Assembly: GCA_963975265.1 (NCBI GenBank)
Contig: CAXBGT010000002.1
Span: 1 to 64,000, forward strand
Source: CAJXUU01 sp963975265
Lineage (GTDB): Bacteria; Bacteroidota; Bacteroidia; Chitinophagales; Saprospiraceae
DNA length: 64,000 nucleotides
Reading direction: 5' to 3'
Shown here: piece by piece, positions 36,532 through 45,847 of the stretch
Position numbering within the stretch: position 1 is the first letter of the stretch
Layout: every line of letters begins with the position of its first letter
Position numbers and translations under genes: made by a program
Notes under the pieces: model-generated
Databases searched by the model: none
The model's input: the letters and a program-made list of their open reading frames with translations, nothing else
Told to the model about the DNA's origin: nothing

Positions 36532-36789
36532 ATGTCAACCACAGAACAACAAGCATTAAAAGATAGAGTAGACGCTGCATTGGAATCTCTCAGGCCACAC
36601 CTAAAGGTGGACGGTGGTGATATCGAAGTAGTAGAAATCACAGATGATATGACTGTAAAGGTCAAGTGGTTAGGTAATTGTGAGTTTTGTTCTATGTCTG
36701 CTATGACTATGAAAGCTGGAGTAGAACAAACGCTGAAGTCTAAGATCCCAGAAATAAAGTCAATCGAGGCTATCAATGGTTTGATTTAA
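36532..36789 (+). CDS. NifU C-terminal-domain (Nfu-type) iron-sulfur scaffold
   Basis: 85 aa, a stand-alone NifU domain: L-R-P-H-L-K-V-D-G-G-D-I-E near residue 19 and the cluster-binding C-E-F-C-S-M-S near residue 45. These proteins assemble or carry a 4Fe-4S cluster as dimers. Located 130 bp after the Mrp gene on the same strand, a functional pairing common in bacteria. Confidence 0.9.
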   Translation: MSTTEQQALKDRVDAALESLRPHLKVDGGDIEVVEITDDMTVKVKWLGNCEFCSMSAMTMKAGVEQTLKSKIPEIKSIEAINGLI

Positions 36790-36853
36790 ACGCACTTTAC
36801 TTCTAAAACCAAAATCTATCTATTTATAGATCATTCGCAGAACTTATATTTTC

Positions 36854-37657
36854 ATGAACAGGAGTGAGCTTATACGCCAGATAAATCAAAAGAAATCTTT
36901 TTTATGTGTTGGACTGGACACTGATCCAGCTAAGATCCCAACTTTTCTCAACAATTTCGACGATCCTATCTTTGAATTCAATAAGAGAGTTATTGATGCG
37001 ACCAAAGACTTTTGTGTTGCTTACAAGCCCAACATCGCATTCTACGAATCATTAGGGCCAAAAGGTTGGGAATCATTAGAAAAAACCATCGATTATATCC
37101 CTGATAATATTTTTACAATCGCTGATGCCAAAAGAGGAGATATTGGCAACACATCAAAAATGTATGCTAAAACCTTCTTTGAGTATTTCGATTTTGATGC
37201 TGTAACAGTCGCTCCCTATATGGGTATAGATTCAGTGTCACCTTTCTTAGAATTCGAAGATAAGTGGGTGATCCTTCTTGGATTGACCTCTAATAAAGGC
37301 AGTAATGATTTCCAAAGGATAAAATCTGGAGATACTCCACTTTACGAATCAGTAATCAGGAAGTCGCAAGCGTGGGGGAGTCCAGAAAACCTTATGTATG
37401 TTATTGGTGCTACTCATCCAGAATCATTTGCAGAAGTCAGAGACATGGCAAAAGAACATTTTTTCTTAGTGCCGGGAATAGGAGCACAGGGTGGTGATCT
37501 TCATGGAGTTGTAAGCAATGGTATGAATAATGACTGTGGACTTCTTATCAATTCGTCAAGAGGAATCATCTATGCTGGCGGAGATTCGGAACACTTTGAT
37601 GTAGAAGTGAAAAAGAGCGCAGCAGATCTGCAAGGAAAGCTTGGGGAATATCTATAA
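36854..37657 (+). CDS. pyrF: Orotidine 5-phosphate decarboxylase, type 2
   Basis: 267 aa. Opening block F-L-C-V-G-L-D-T-D near residue 16; catalytic D-A-K-R-G-D-I-G-N-T near residues 89-98 with the charged K-D network. The length of about 270 aa and the K-R-G-D-I-G motif mark the type 2 (PyrF 2) subfamily. It decarboxylates OMP to UMP in pyrimidine synthesis. It follows the Nfu gene by 64 bp; the alpha/beta hydrolase converges on it. Confidence 0.93.
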   Translation: MNRSELIRQINQKKSFLCVGLDTDPAKIPTFLNNFDDPIFEFNKRVIDATKDFCVAYKPNIAFYESLGPKGWESLEKTIDYIPDNIFTIADAKRGDIGNTSKMYAKTFFEYFDFDAVTVAPYMGIDSVSPFLEFEDKWVILLGLTSNKGSNDFQRIKSGDTPLYESVIRKSQAWGSPENLMYVIGATHPESFAEVRDMAKEHFFLVPGIGAQGGDLHGVVSNGMNNDCGLLINSSRGIIYAGGDSEHFDVEVKKSAADLQGKLGEYL

Positions 37658-37675
37658 TTCTAATGTAATAGCTAC

Positions 37676-38464
37676 CTATGCCACTGCCGAATTCTTCCTA
37701 ATCCAATCAATAACAATAGTATTAAAGATAGCGGGTTTATCAATATTCACAACGTGACCACAATCTTCGATTATCGCTAAGTTAGCTGAGTCATGCTTAG
37801 ATACCGTCATTTTTACAGGAGGTAAAAACATATAATCTTCATCTCCCATCACATATAAAGTAGGGATAAGAGGATCTTTTGATCTGAAAAAAGTAAGAAT
37901 AGGATTGATCGTTGTCGTAAGACCAAACCATTTGATAAATTCTTGCTGATATAACTTCTTAGCTTCTCTAATAAATAAATTTCGAGACTCTTTGTGTTTT
38001 TTTCTAGGCATTATAACAAATGCAAACAACTTATAAAGTAAAATATAGGGCACCAATGATCTCAGAAAAAAACCAGCTCTCATGAGCAATTGAGAACGGA
38101 AATTCATTTTCATAATAGCTCCTCCCATAATCATAGACGAAATAATTTTCGGTCTTATTTCAGCTAATTCTCTAATTATGATCGTGCCTAAACTAATACC
38201 AACAAAATGTGAAGATTTGATCTTAAGGTGATCTATGACTTCTATTACATCATTTGAAACGCTGCGAAAAGTATACTTAGACATATTTTTCAATCCCATC
38301 CCTTTGCTATTTCCATGACCTCTTAAGTCAATAAGCAGCACATTAAACGATTTCTGAAACTCCTTTACTTGCTTATACCATATAGATGAACTACCTCCTG
38401 CACCATGTACAAAAGTCACCCACTCATTGGATGTGCTATGCTCGTATGTTTTATAATGTAACAT
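37676..38464 (-). CDS. Alpha/beta hydrolase
   Basis: 262 aa. Oxyanion-hole H-G-A-G-G-S-S near residue 20, nucleophile elbow G-I-S-L-G-T near residue 93, acidic residue in G-D-E-D-Y near 216 and catalytic His in C-G-H-V-V-N near 239. The substrate cannot be deduced. A cap region of about 60 residues with many basic and hydrophobic residues lies between strands six and seven. Convergent with pyrF; the divergent DUF423 gene starts 113 bp away. Confidence 0.85.
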   Translation of the reverse strand: MLHYKTYEHSTSNEWVTFVHGAGGSSSIWYKQVKEFQKSFNVLLIDLRGHGNSKGMGLKNMSKYTFRSVSNDVIEVIDHLKIKSSHFVGISLGTIIIRELAEIRPKIISSMIMGGAIMKMNFRSQLLMRAGFFLRSLVPYILLYKLFAFVIMPRKKHKESRNLFIREAKKLYQQEFIKWFGLTTTINPILTFFRSKDPLIPTLYVMGDEDYMFLPPVKMTVSKHDSANLAIIEDCGHVVNIDKPAIFNTIVIDWIRKNSAVA

Positions 38465-38577
38465 TATTTATATAAAGATCTAAATCTAATTTGTGGCAAA
38501 TATAAGCTTGTTTTGTTCTTGAAGCAGATATTATTCTACCAAATGACGATATTGTCGATTCATATGTAACAAAAAAG

Positions 38578-38988
38578 ATGCAAGAGAGACATAATTTGAA
38601 TAAGTTAGGACTATTGATTGGTGTAATTGGTGCTCTGGCAGTTGTTTTAGGAGCTTTTGGTGCGCATAGTTTGAAAGCACTGTTACCAACCGATAAGTTA
38701 GCGACATATAATACTGGTGTGTCTTATCACTTTTATCATTTGTTCGCCATGACATTAGCTTGGTTTTTAATGGAAAAATCAAAAGGGAAGTGGGCGAAAC
38801 GTTCGTTTTGGTGTTTTTGTGTTGGTATATTATTTTTTTCAGGATCTATTTATCTGCTAGCTACTAGAGACTTGATAGGGTTAGTGAATTATAAATGGTT
38901 AGGTCCGATAACTCCGGTTGGAGGTTTGTTTTTTATACTGGGCTGGTTGTTTTTAGGATTGTCACTTTATAACAAAAATGTAAACTAA
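38578..38988 (+). CDS. DUF423-family membrane protein
   Basis: 136 aa with four hydrophobic segments and the DUF423 opening G-A-F-G-A-H-S-L-K near residues 29-37. This is the YgdD-like family of small inner-membrane proteins of unknown function. The internal R-D-L-I-G-L-V-N region and final G-W-L-F-L-G-L-S match as well. Single gene. Confidence 0.85.
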   Translation: MQERHNLNKLGLLIGVIGALAVVLGAFGAHSLKALLPTDKLATYNTGVSYHFYHLFAMTLAWFLMEKSKGKWAKRSFWCFCVGILFFSGSIYLLATRDLIGLVNYKWLGPITPVGGLFFILGWLFLGLSLYNKNVN

Positions 38989-39094
38989 GCAGCATATTTA
39001 TATAATTGGATGTCTGTTTGTTGAGATATTAGATACAAAACTTTATATCTTGTGTTTTAGATTAACAACACTATTAATTAACTAATAAGATAAA

Positions 39095-39829
39095 ATGAGA
39101 AATTTTCTGATCCTTTGTTTGTTAGCTATTTCTACTTTGAGTTATTCTCAAAGGGAGATTGCATGGTTTGATGCTGCTTTAAAAGTAATGTACGGTAGTA
39201 GTAATATAATTAATATGGCTGCTATCGATGATGGTAACCTTAATTACGAGTTAGCTTTTGGTAATGCTGTAAGTTTCGGGGGGAAAGTTGGTATTAACAG
39301 AGGTTATAATGGTCTAGCTATTGAATTGATGTATGCCAAAAATGGTACTACTTATGAAGGGCTAAATGGGTATCCTGAAGCTCCAGAGATAAAGTGGAAT
39401 TCAATGGATTTATATTTTCTTTTTAGAAATGCTAAGAATTTAGGATTCTTCGAGATCGGTCCTAAGATTGGTTTCTTAAGAGGAGTAGAAAGAACAGGAG
39501 CAGATGGTCAATTATCTGACTTCACAGAGTTTAACAAAAGACAAATTTCTGGAGTTCTTGGTTTTGGTGTTAACGTTATTGGAACTGATAAGTCATTTAG
39601 CGGCCAAATCGGACTTAGAATAGAGTATGGATTTACTGATATCAATGGACAAGATGATCCGGCAGCTGGTAATGAGCCATTCCCATACGCAACTGGTATA
39701 TATTCAGGAGATAAAGGATATCAGAAATCAGCACCTATATTCGCTGGGTTAGTATTCGAACTTAATTGGGGAATAGGATCTTATGGAGTAGCACAATGTG
39801 GAGCTAGAGCAAAATTCTTTTCTTTCTAA
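39095..39829 (+). CDS. Outer-membrane beta-barrel protein
   Basis: 244 aa. Signal peptide (F-L-I-L-C-L-L-A-I-S-T-L-S-Y-S, cleavage about residue 18). The mature part alternates in amphipathic strands with many G-x-N and aromatic girdle residues and ends near F-F-S-F, as in small Bacteroidota porin-like barrels. No conserved functional motif. Followed by a terminator. Confidence 0.65.
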   Translation: MRNFLILCLLAISTLSYSQREIAWFDAALKVMYGSSNIINMAAIDDGNLNYELAFGNAVSFGGKVGINRGYNGLAIELMYAKNGTTYEGLNGYPEAPEIKWNSMDLYFLFRNAKNLGFFEIGPKIGFLRGVERTGADGQLSDFTEFNKRQISGVLGFGVNVIGTDKSFSGQIGLRIEYGFTDINGQDDPAAGNEPFPYATGIYSGDKGYQKSAPIFAGLVFELNWGIGSYGVAQCGARAKFFSF

Positions 39830-39867
39830 GGAATTTGTAAGATAAAATAGACGCATTAAGTCTAATG

Positions 39868-39905
39868 AAAAAAGCCTATCGATCTTAATTCGATAGGCTT
39901 TTTTG
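39868..39905 (+). terminator. Intrinsic terminator, possibly bidirectional
   Basis: AAGCCTATCG (39872-39881) pairs perfectly with CGATAGGCTT (39891-39900), flanked by A-tract and T-tract. It separates the beta-barrel gene and the convergent DUF697 gene and could serve both. Confidence 0.8.
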
Positions 39906-39948
39906 AATGATATGACTTCTTAATGCATTTCTTAATAGAAAGGCAAGA

Positions 39949-40560
39949 TTATTTTGCATCAGGAGTATCCATACCAATGATTTTCTTTTTCAAAGTTGAA
40001 AATTCTTCATCCGTTAAGATTCCGTCTTCTTTCATTTTTGCAAGATTCTGTAACTGAGTTACACTATCATTTACTTTTATTACTTCATCTTGTTGTTTTT
40101 TATCCTTTTGGATATTAGAAGCCATTTCTTTGCCTTTCTCAAATTTTTCGTTGTAGTATTTTTTTAACCTTGATGGGTCAAAATCTAAAAATGTTCCTCC
40201 TGTTTCGAAATGCTTTTTAAATACTTCACCTAGTGCATATGAAGAGGCTCCGGAAAGAACGGCCATTGTTACTCCACCTAAAATACTGCCCACACCTGGA
40301 ATGAACTTTATTGCTCTTGCCCCAAGTCTTGCGAACCCTGAGCCTGTCAATGCAGTAATGACAGCTTTGCCTTCCGTTTCTTTGAAGTCAATATCATAGA
40401 TCTTACACATCTGTCTTATCATATCCAATTGGATAGCTGCCACAGCGAATAAATCTGCAATTGGTACTGGTATAAAACCTGCACCCATGGACCAAATCAT
40501 ATGGTTATGAATTATACTGTTGGCCATTTCTGTTTTGTTACTTACCTTTTTATCTGACAT
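39949..40560 (-). CDS. DUF697-domain protein with SHOCT-like tail
   Basis: 203 aa. Residues about 12-110 form a DUF697 domain: G-A-G-F-I-P-V-P-I-A-D near 32, L-D-M-I-R-Q-M near 47, and hydrophobic helices containing G-S-G-F-A and G-V-G-S-I-L-G-G. The C-terminal 35 residues (L-A-K-M-K-E-D-G-I-L-T-D-E-E-F) are a SHOCT-like short motif often found at protein ends for oligomerisation. It is probably membrane associated. Role unknown. Confidence 0.75.
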   Translation of the reverse strand: MSDKKVSNKTEMANSIIHNHMIWSMGAGFIPVPIADLFAVAAIQLDMIRQMCKIYDIDFKETEGKAVITALTGSGFARLGARAIKFIPGVGSILGGVTMAVLSGASSYALGEVFKKHFETGGTFLDFDPSRLKKYYNEKFEKGKEMASNIQKDKKQQDEVIKVNDSVTQLQNLAKMKEDGILTDEEFSTLKKKIIGMDTPDAK

Positions 40561-40951
40561 ATTTCTTAGATTTTTCTTTATGCATTCAATATAACTCCTA
40601 TTTCTACTAAGTGGGTTCCATTTTTCGATAAGATAAAATCATTAATAGATGAAAGAACCAAATCGAATGTCAAAATGCAGCGAATAGTACATTTTATCTA
40701 TCTATGGTATAGTAATATGACATTTATAATTCTGATTTGCTTAGTGTAGGTAACTTTTTTAGCAATTTAATATGTATAATAGAGAAATTATTAATGTTGA
40801 TAAGTGCAGAATATAATATTGTGTCAAAGGTGCAATTTCATCTTTAGCGTGCAATAATTTTGTAGGTTATATAGTTTAATGGTTTTAAATTTGTAAAACA
40901 CTTAACAAACTGACTTGTATTATTAGAATATATTCTTGTAAATATTCAAAT
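40561..40951. other. Gene-free stretch
   Basis: About 390 bp of very AT-rich sequence between the divergent DUF697 and beta-barrel genes. No terminator, RNA gene or repeat is evident. It probably holds both promoters but I cannot point to clear elements. Confidence 0.35.
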
Positions 40952-41005
40952 TTGTATTCTCTTTTAATAACACTTATTAGAGAAAAACATTTTAACTTTA
41001 AACTC

Positions 41006-41644
41006 ATGAAAAAAATATTGTTCACATTTACTGCAATTTTCTGTTTTGCGCTTGTATCAAATGCACAAATCGCCTTAGGAGTTAAGACCTCACTAGGAGT
41101 TACACTAGCACCTAATGAGACAACTTATTCTGGAGAAGTCTTTGACTACATCAATCACGAAATCACATACAAAGGATCAAATATTGTGAAATCGTATGGT
41201 TTGTTTGCCCAACAGAAGTTTGGTTTCCTTTATGGCAGAGCAGAATTGTCTTATTCTAATTATGCCCAAGAGTATAAAGTGAGATCATTTGTGCAATTTG
41301 GACAAGGGTCTAAAACGGTATACGAAAAATATGACTTCATTGATTTTCAACTGATGGCAGGAGTTACACATGAAAACATTAGATTAGGAGTAGGACCTGT
41401 AGCACATATATTAGCAGGATATACGCCTGCTTTGGATTTTATTAGTGGATATAGTGATAATAATAGAGCGATTACTTATGGATTTACAACTGCACTTGGA
41501 CTTGATGCGGGAAGATTTCATATTGATGTGAGGTACGAAAATAATTTCAAAACAGTGGGCCAGCACATTAACTATGGGACAAGAGATGCTGGCTTCCAAG
41601 CTAAGCCACATGTTGTGAATTTAACGTTGGGTATAAGTATTTAA
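41006..41644 (+). CDS. Outer-membrane beta-barrel protein
   Basis: 212 aa from the ATG at 41006, where a signal peptide begins (M-K-K-I-L-F-T-F then a hydrophobic core); the frame is open a further 18 codons upstream without signal character. It shares layout with the 28167 protein: A-L-G-V-K-T-S-L-G-V-T-L near the mature start, G-P-V-A-H-I-L-A-G in the middle and a final barrel strand L-T-L-G-I-S-I. Likely a paralogous small barrel. Confidence 0.7.
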   Translation: MKKILFTFTAIFCFALVSNAQIALGVKTSLGVTLAPNETTYSGEVFDYINHEITYKGSNIVKSYGLFAQQKFGFLYGRAELSYSNYAQEYKVRSFVQFGQGSKTVYEKYDFIDFQLMAGVTHENIRLGVGPVAHILAGYTPALDFISGYSDNNRAITYGFTTALGLDAGRFHIDVRYENNFKTVGQHINYGTRDAGFQAKPHVVNLTLGISI

Positions 41645-41664
41645 GGATAAATTGTATTGAGATA

Positions 41665-41703
41665 TCAAAAGGTCATTGCTTGATAAAAGTGATGACCTTT
41701 TAT
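41665..41703. terminator. Bidirectional hairpin terminator
   Basis: AAAAGGTCAT (41667-41676) pairs perfectly with ATGACCTTTT (41692-41701). It separates the beta-barrel gene from the convergent tsaD gene and overlaps the tsaD stop codon. Confidence 0.75.
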
Positions 41704-42698
41704 ATTTTCAGTCTGGCTTCTGGAACCATGTCTAAGTCAGAGAAGTTTTTTTCTTTATAGCTGAATTCGGCTGCGACGGCTATCATGCCAGCATTATCTG
41801 TACAATATTGAAAGGCAGGTATATAAGTTTTCCATCCTAATTCATCTCCCGTTACTTCCAGTGCTTTTCTCAAGCCACTGTTTGCGGATACTCCACCGGC
41901 AATTGCTATTTGTGTGATTCCTGTTTCGGATGCTGCTTGCTTTAGCTTTTTAATCAGAATATAAACAATCTGATATTGCACTGATGCGCAGATATCATTT
42001 AGGTTTTCATCTATAAAATGAGGATTTTTCTTTAATTGGGCCTTTAAAAAATAAAGAATTGACGTTTTTAGTCCACTAAAGCTAAAATTGAGACCTTCCA
42101 CCTTAGGTTCTGCAAATTCAAAGATAGGATTTCCTTTTTGTGCTAATTTGTCCATTTCTGGACCTGCAGGGTATTTTAACCCCATTATTTTGCCACTCTT
42201 GTCGAATGCTTCACCAGCTGCATCGTCTATTGTTGTGCCTAAGATTTCCATTTCTAAGGGGGCTGTGACTTTTACTATTTGCGTGTGGCCCCCACTTACA
42301 GTAAGGCATAAAAAAGGAAATGAGGGTTTCGGGTCTTCTGCAAAATGTGCCAAAATATGCGCTTTCATATGATTCACATTTATTAATGGAATATTTAGCG
42401 AAAGAGAAAGTGATTTGGCAAACGATACACCTACAATAAGACTGCCTAATAGTCCAGGCCCTTTGGTGACAGCTATTGCCGATAATTTAGTTTTATCAAC
42501 ATTGGCTTTATCCAATGCAGCTTTTACAACAGGGATAATATTGATTTGATGCTTTCTCGATGCAACTTCTGGAACCACTCCTCCATACTTCTCATGAATG
42601 GTTTGAGTCGCTGTTACATTGCTTAAAACCACACCATCTTTAATGACAGCGGCAGATGTATCATCACATGAAGATTCGATTGCTAGAATTATTGGCAT
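41700..42698 (-). CDS. tsaD: tRNA N6-adenosine threonylcarbamoyltransferase subunit TsaD
   Basis: 332 aa. N-terminal I-L-A-I-E-S-S-C-D-D-T-S (ATP-binding), N-H-M-K-A-H-I near residues 108-114 with the two metal-binding histidines, and G-G-V-S-A-N-S-G-L-R near 268 all match TsaD/Kae1. It transfers the threonylcarbamoyl group to A37 of ANN-decoding tRNAs with TsaB and TsaE, which are not nearby. Full length for a bacterial TsaD. Confidence 0.95.
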   Translation of the reverse strand: MPIILAIESSCDDTSAAVIKDGVVLSNVTATQTIHEKYGGVVPEVASRKHQINIIPVVKAALDKANVDKTKLSAIAVTKGPGLLGSLIVGVSFAKSLSLSLNIPLINVNHMKAHILAHFAEDPKPSFPFLCLTVSGGHTQIVKVTAPLEMEILGTTIDDAAGEAFDKSGKIMGLKYPAGPEMDKLAQKGNPIFEFAEPKVEGLNFSFSGLKTSILYFLKAQLKKNPHFIDENLNDICASVQYQIVYILIKKLKQAASETGITQIAIAGGVSANSGLRKALEVTGDELGWKTYIPAFQYCTDNAGMIAVAAEFSYKEKNFSDLDMVPEARLKI

Positions 42699-42962
42699 AA
42701 AATTGAAAAGTTTTTACAAATGTACACACCAAAAAATAAATGACGTACATCTTAATATTAGAATATAAATCTAACTCAAGAATTATAAAATACGTGTTTT
42801 ATATTCACTCTATTACCAAGGATTTATAAGGAAGTGAAATATTATATCAAGTAAATTTTTTTTTCCTTCATCTTTTTATTTTCTTTGGAGTTGGTAAGGA
42901 TATAAAATGGTATCATTACTTAATCAAACTAACTTAATTTAAAGTAATACAAATCGTAAAAC

Positions 42963-43547
42963 ATGAAAATTATAATCAATATTTTTCTAATACTACTGAT
43001 AGGGCTTTTAGCTTTCATGCTTTATAGTTCAATCAAAGAACCTATTGCTTTTGGCGAAGAAAAAGAAAGAAGGAAGGCAAAAGTTGTAAAAAGCTTGGAG
43101 GATATTAGAACGACTCAAGAGATTTACTTCAAAATGACAGGCGAATATGCTCCTTCTTTTGATGTGTTGATAAATGCAATGACTAATGATAGTATTCCTT
43201 TCGTAAAACTGACAAATGATCCAGAAGATCCACAGAATTCTGAAAAGTTTATAGAAACAATCACTTATTCTCCGGCTATAGATTCGATAAGATCTTTAGG
43301 GATTGATCTAGCAACATTAAGCAAAGTGCCTTATGCAAATAATTTGGATTTCGAAATCACTTCGGATACTATGGATTATCAAAGCACAAATGTTTGGGTA
43401 ACAGAAGTAGGAACTAAATGGAAGAATTTCATGGGAGAATTTGCTGACCCAAGGTTTTCTAAATACGATTCAAAGTACGATCCTAATGTAACCATAAAAT
43501 TTGGTGATATGAACAAACCAAGTCTTGCAGGTAGTTGGTCTAGATAA
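42963..43547 (+). CDS. Membrane-anchored protein of unknown function
   Basis: 194 aa. One N-terminal membrane segment (about residues 4-24), then a soluble region starting with a helical stretch K-V-V-K-S-L-E-D-I-R-T-T-Q-E-I-Y-F and a G-E-Y-A-P-S-F-D motif, which recalls the pseudopilin style (T2SS minor pilin) of helix then turn. I recall it as a Bacteroidota-specific family next to DUF3822 and RsmD. The gene overlaps the DUF3822 start by one base, so they form an operon. Confidence 0.65.
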   Translation: MKIIINIFLILLIGLLAFMLYSSIKEPIAFGEEKERRKAKVVKSLEDIRTTQEIYFKMTGEYAPSFDVLINAMTNDSIPFVKLTNDPEDPQNSEKFIETITYSPAIDSIRSLGIDLATLSKVPYANNLDFEITSDTMDYQSTNVWVTEVGTKWKNFMGEFADPRFSKYDSKYDPNVTIKFGDMNKPSLAGSWSR

Positions 43548-44335
43548 TGATAGATATCTCTTTTAAAAATAGAACTGGTTTGAAACCAGATATACTGTCT
43601 GCCGTTATTGGGGCGGACAGTTTTTTTTATGGGCTATTCACTCGGGATGGACAGTTACTGGAATGTAAACACTATACAGTAGATTCATTTGATGATGAAA
43701 ACATTATTGAACAAATAAAATCAGACATCTATTCTATTGAAGGAATTAATGTGAAAGTTGCCTATTCAGGAAAGCCATATTTACATAATGAAAAATCCAC
43801 TGCAGCTGGTTTAAAGCAGTTTTTTCCTGCATTTGCAAATAAAGATGTGGCTCTTGATAAGCTGACAGATCAAGAAGTTGTCGTAGATTATGGATATTCA
43901 AGGACTCACGCTGCTTTTCTTACAAAGGTGCTAGGTCGAATAGATGTAAAGTTTCACTTGTCGACTGTCCTTGCGAATTATTATTACCCGTATTCCGCAT
44001 GTAAATTAATCGCTTGTGTCGATGATTCTAAATTGCATGTGATGTATGCAAAAGATACAAAATTCTTATATTATAATCAGTTTGATTGCGTACATGAGAA
44101 TGATTATTTGTACTTTATTAAGTTGGCATATAATGAAATGAAACTTAATCCTGAATCATCTCCGTTAGAGTTGTCAGGTAAGGTAGATATGGAATCACCA
44201 ATATATAAACTTTTGCAAGGGTATATTAGGAATATCAATTTTATGCAATCTTCAGTCTTGAATGTTAAAGATTTGAGATACAAAGCCAAACAACATTATT
44301 ATTTAGATCTATTTGCAACATCGATATGCGTATAA
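43547..44335 (+). CDS. DUF3822-family protein
   Basis: 262 aa. The ATG at 43547 shares its first base with the stop of the preceding gene. The actin/hexokinase-like pattern (L-S-A-V-I-G-A-D-S near residue 17 and V-V-D-Y-G-Y-S-R near 108) is what I recall for DUF3822, a Bacteroidota family that regularly precedes rsmD. Function unknown. It overlaps the start of rsmD by 10 bp, so the three genes are translationally linked. Confidence 0.7.
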   Translation: MIDISFKNRTGLKPDILSAVIGADSFFYGLFTRDGQLLECKHYTVDSFDDENIIEQIKSDIYSIEGINVKVAYSGKPYLHNEKSTAAGLKQFFPAFANKDVALDKLTDQEVVVDYGYSRTHAAFLTKVLGRIDVKFHLSTVLANYYYPYSACKLIACVDDSKLHVMYAKDTKFLYYNQFDCVHENDYLYFIKLAYNEMKLNPESSPLELSGKVDMESPIYKLLQGYIRNINFMQSSVLNVKDLRYKAKQHYYLDLFATSICV

Positions 44336-44862
44336 TAGGAGGTAAATTTAAAGGGAGAAGGTTTAATCCACCAGCAAAAAACTGGCCTACAAGACCCACT
44401 ACAGATTTTTCTAAAGAAGGATTATTCAATATCCTTCAAAACAGAATATATTTCGAAGATACTAAAATGCTTGATCTGTTTGGTGGTACGGGTAATCACT
44501 GTTACGAATTTATCTCTAGAGGTTGTGAAGATGTAACTTATGTAGATAAATTTGGTGGGTGTGTTGCTTTTGTAAAGAAAACTGCAGAGGTTTTAGGAAT
44601 AGAAGAAAACATTAAGATTGTGAAATCGGATGTTTTTAAGTTTATCCGAGGTGTGAAAATAAAATATGATTACATTTTTGCAGGGCCTCCATATCCACTT
44701 CCTATTCTTGATGAAATTCCTGACGAAATATTTAAGCATGAATTACTCGCCGAGGATGGCCTTTTTGTGATGGAGCATAATCCTGATCATGATTTTAAGG
44801 AACATCCTAGATATCAGGAAGAGAGAAATTATGGAACTACCATATTTTCTTTTTTTAAGTAA
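44326..44862 (+). CDS. rsmD: 16S rRNA guanine-N2 methyltransferase RsmD (motif variant)
   Basis: 178 aa. Opening R-I-I-G-G-K-F-K-G-R-R (RsmD hallmark), R-P-T-T-D, SAM-binding L-D-L-F-G-G-T-G-N near 47. The catalytic motif, normally D/N-P-P-Y/F, reads A-G-P-P-Y near residue 118, with Gly in place of the acidic or amide residue, encoded by an unambiguous GGG. RsmD methylates G966 of 16S rRNA. The gene overlaps DUF3822 by 10 bp. Full length otherwise. Confidence 0.85.
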   Translation: MRIIGGKFKGRRFNPPAKNWPTRPTTDFSKEGLFNILQNRIYFEDTKMLDLFGGTGNHCYEFISRGCEDVTYVDKFGGCVAFVKKTAEVLGIEENIKIVKSDVFKFIRGVKIKYDYIFAGPPYPLPILDEIPDEIFKHELLAEDGLFVMEHNPDHDFKEHPRYQEERNYGTTIFSFFK

Positions 44863-44925
44863 GTTTGTATTAAATGAGAATTACGTAGAAGCTTAAATTT
44901 CTACCAGGTCGACTACCGAGTGTAG

Positions 44926-45834
44926 TTACAATTCCCATTTTAACTTTCGTACACTAGGAATTATTACCTTCAATGACTTTGGATTGACTTTAAAGCTTAA
45001 CTCAAGCTCGGATTCATAGCCTTCCCCATCTACATGCAAATAGTCTTTCTCAACCAAAGAAATATTTAATATTTTGCCTTGATAGGTTTCAGTAATGCCA
45101 CTTAGGTGTAAAGAACGATTTAGGAATCTAAAACTAGCGAGAAAGTATTTATACAGTGGAGCTTTTTTGATTAACATAATATCCATAATACCATCTTGGA
45201 GGGATGCTTCAGGAGCTATAGTAAAGTGATATCCATACATGGATGCATTTGCAACTACAGCGGCTGCGTATTCGCCTTCAATTACTCTACCATCCAGTTG
45301 TATTTTGAGCGATGCAGGTTTGAATTTATTACTTTCTTTGATAGATGTCGAGAAGTAGGGGAGGAAGCCTCTTTTTTTATTCTTCTTTGTCAAGAATGCA
45401 ATCCTAGCATCAAAACCTATTCCTGCTACATTAGCAAAGAATCGATCGTTAACGGTACAGGTATCTATCAATATTTCTTTGCCTGTATTTAAAAATTCTA
45501 TAGCTTTCTCTTGTTTCCTTCCTAGACCAAGATGCATTGCAAAACCATTGCCCGATCCACCTGGTAATACTCCTAAACAAGCATTGGTGCCAATAAGTGA
45601 CTGTGCTACCTCATTTACACTGCCATCGCCTCCAACAGCAACAACAATATCTGCTCCATCTTCTACAGCATTTTTTGCTAGCACAATAGCATGTCCTGCA
45701 TATTCAGTGAAAACTATTGAGTGTGTATATTTATTAGAATCAATCCGCTGTGCTATGAGTTCAGGAGTAGAAACCTTCGCTGTGGTTCCGGAAAAAGGGT
45801 TGATGATAAATACTATTTTTTTCTTTTCAGCCAT
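44926..45834 (-). CDS. Lipid kinase of the diacylglycerol/ceramide kinase (YegS-like) family
   Basis: 302 aa. The nucleotide-binding block V-G-G-D-G-S-V-N-E-V near residues 67-76 and L-P-G-G-S-G-N-G-F-A near 93-102 define the DAGK catalytic domain. No membrane segment, as in YegS. Members phosphorylate diacylglycerol, sphingoid bases or ceramide. Its location just after the inositol-phosphoceramide operon makes a ceramide or sphingoid substrate plausible, though diacylglycerol is equally possible. It follows the GtrA gene by 13 bp and is separated from the sphingolipid operon by a terminator. Confidence 0.85.
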   Translation of the reverse strand: MAEKKKIVFIINPFSGTTAKVSTPELIAQRIDSNKYTHSIVFTEYAGHAIVLAKNAVEDGADIVVAVGGDGSVNEVAQSLIGTNACLGVLPGGSGNGFAMHLGLGRKQEKAIEFLNTGKEILIDTCTVNDRFFANVAGIGFDARIAFLTKKNKKRGFLPYFSTSIKESNKFKPASLKIQLDGRVIEGEYAAAVVANASMYGYHFTIAPEASLQDGIMDIMLIKKAPLYKYFLASFRFLNRSLHLSGITETYQGKILNISLVEKDYLHVDGEGYESELELSFKVNPKSLKVIIPSVRKLKWEL

Positions 45835-45847
45835 ATTTTAGTCCATG

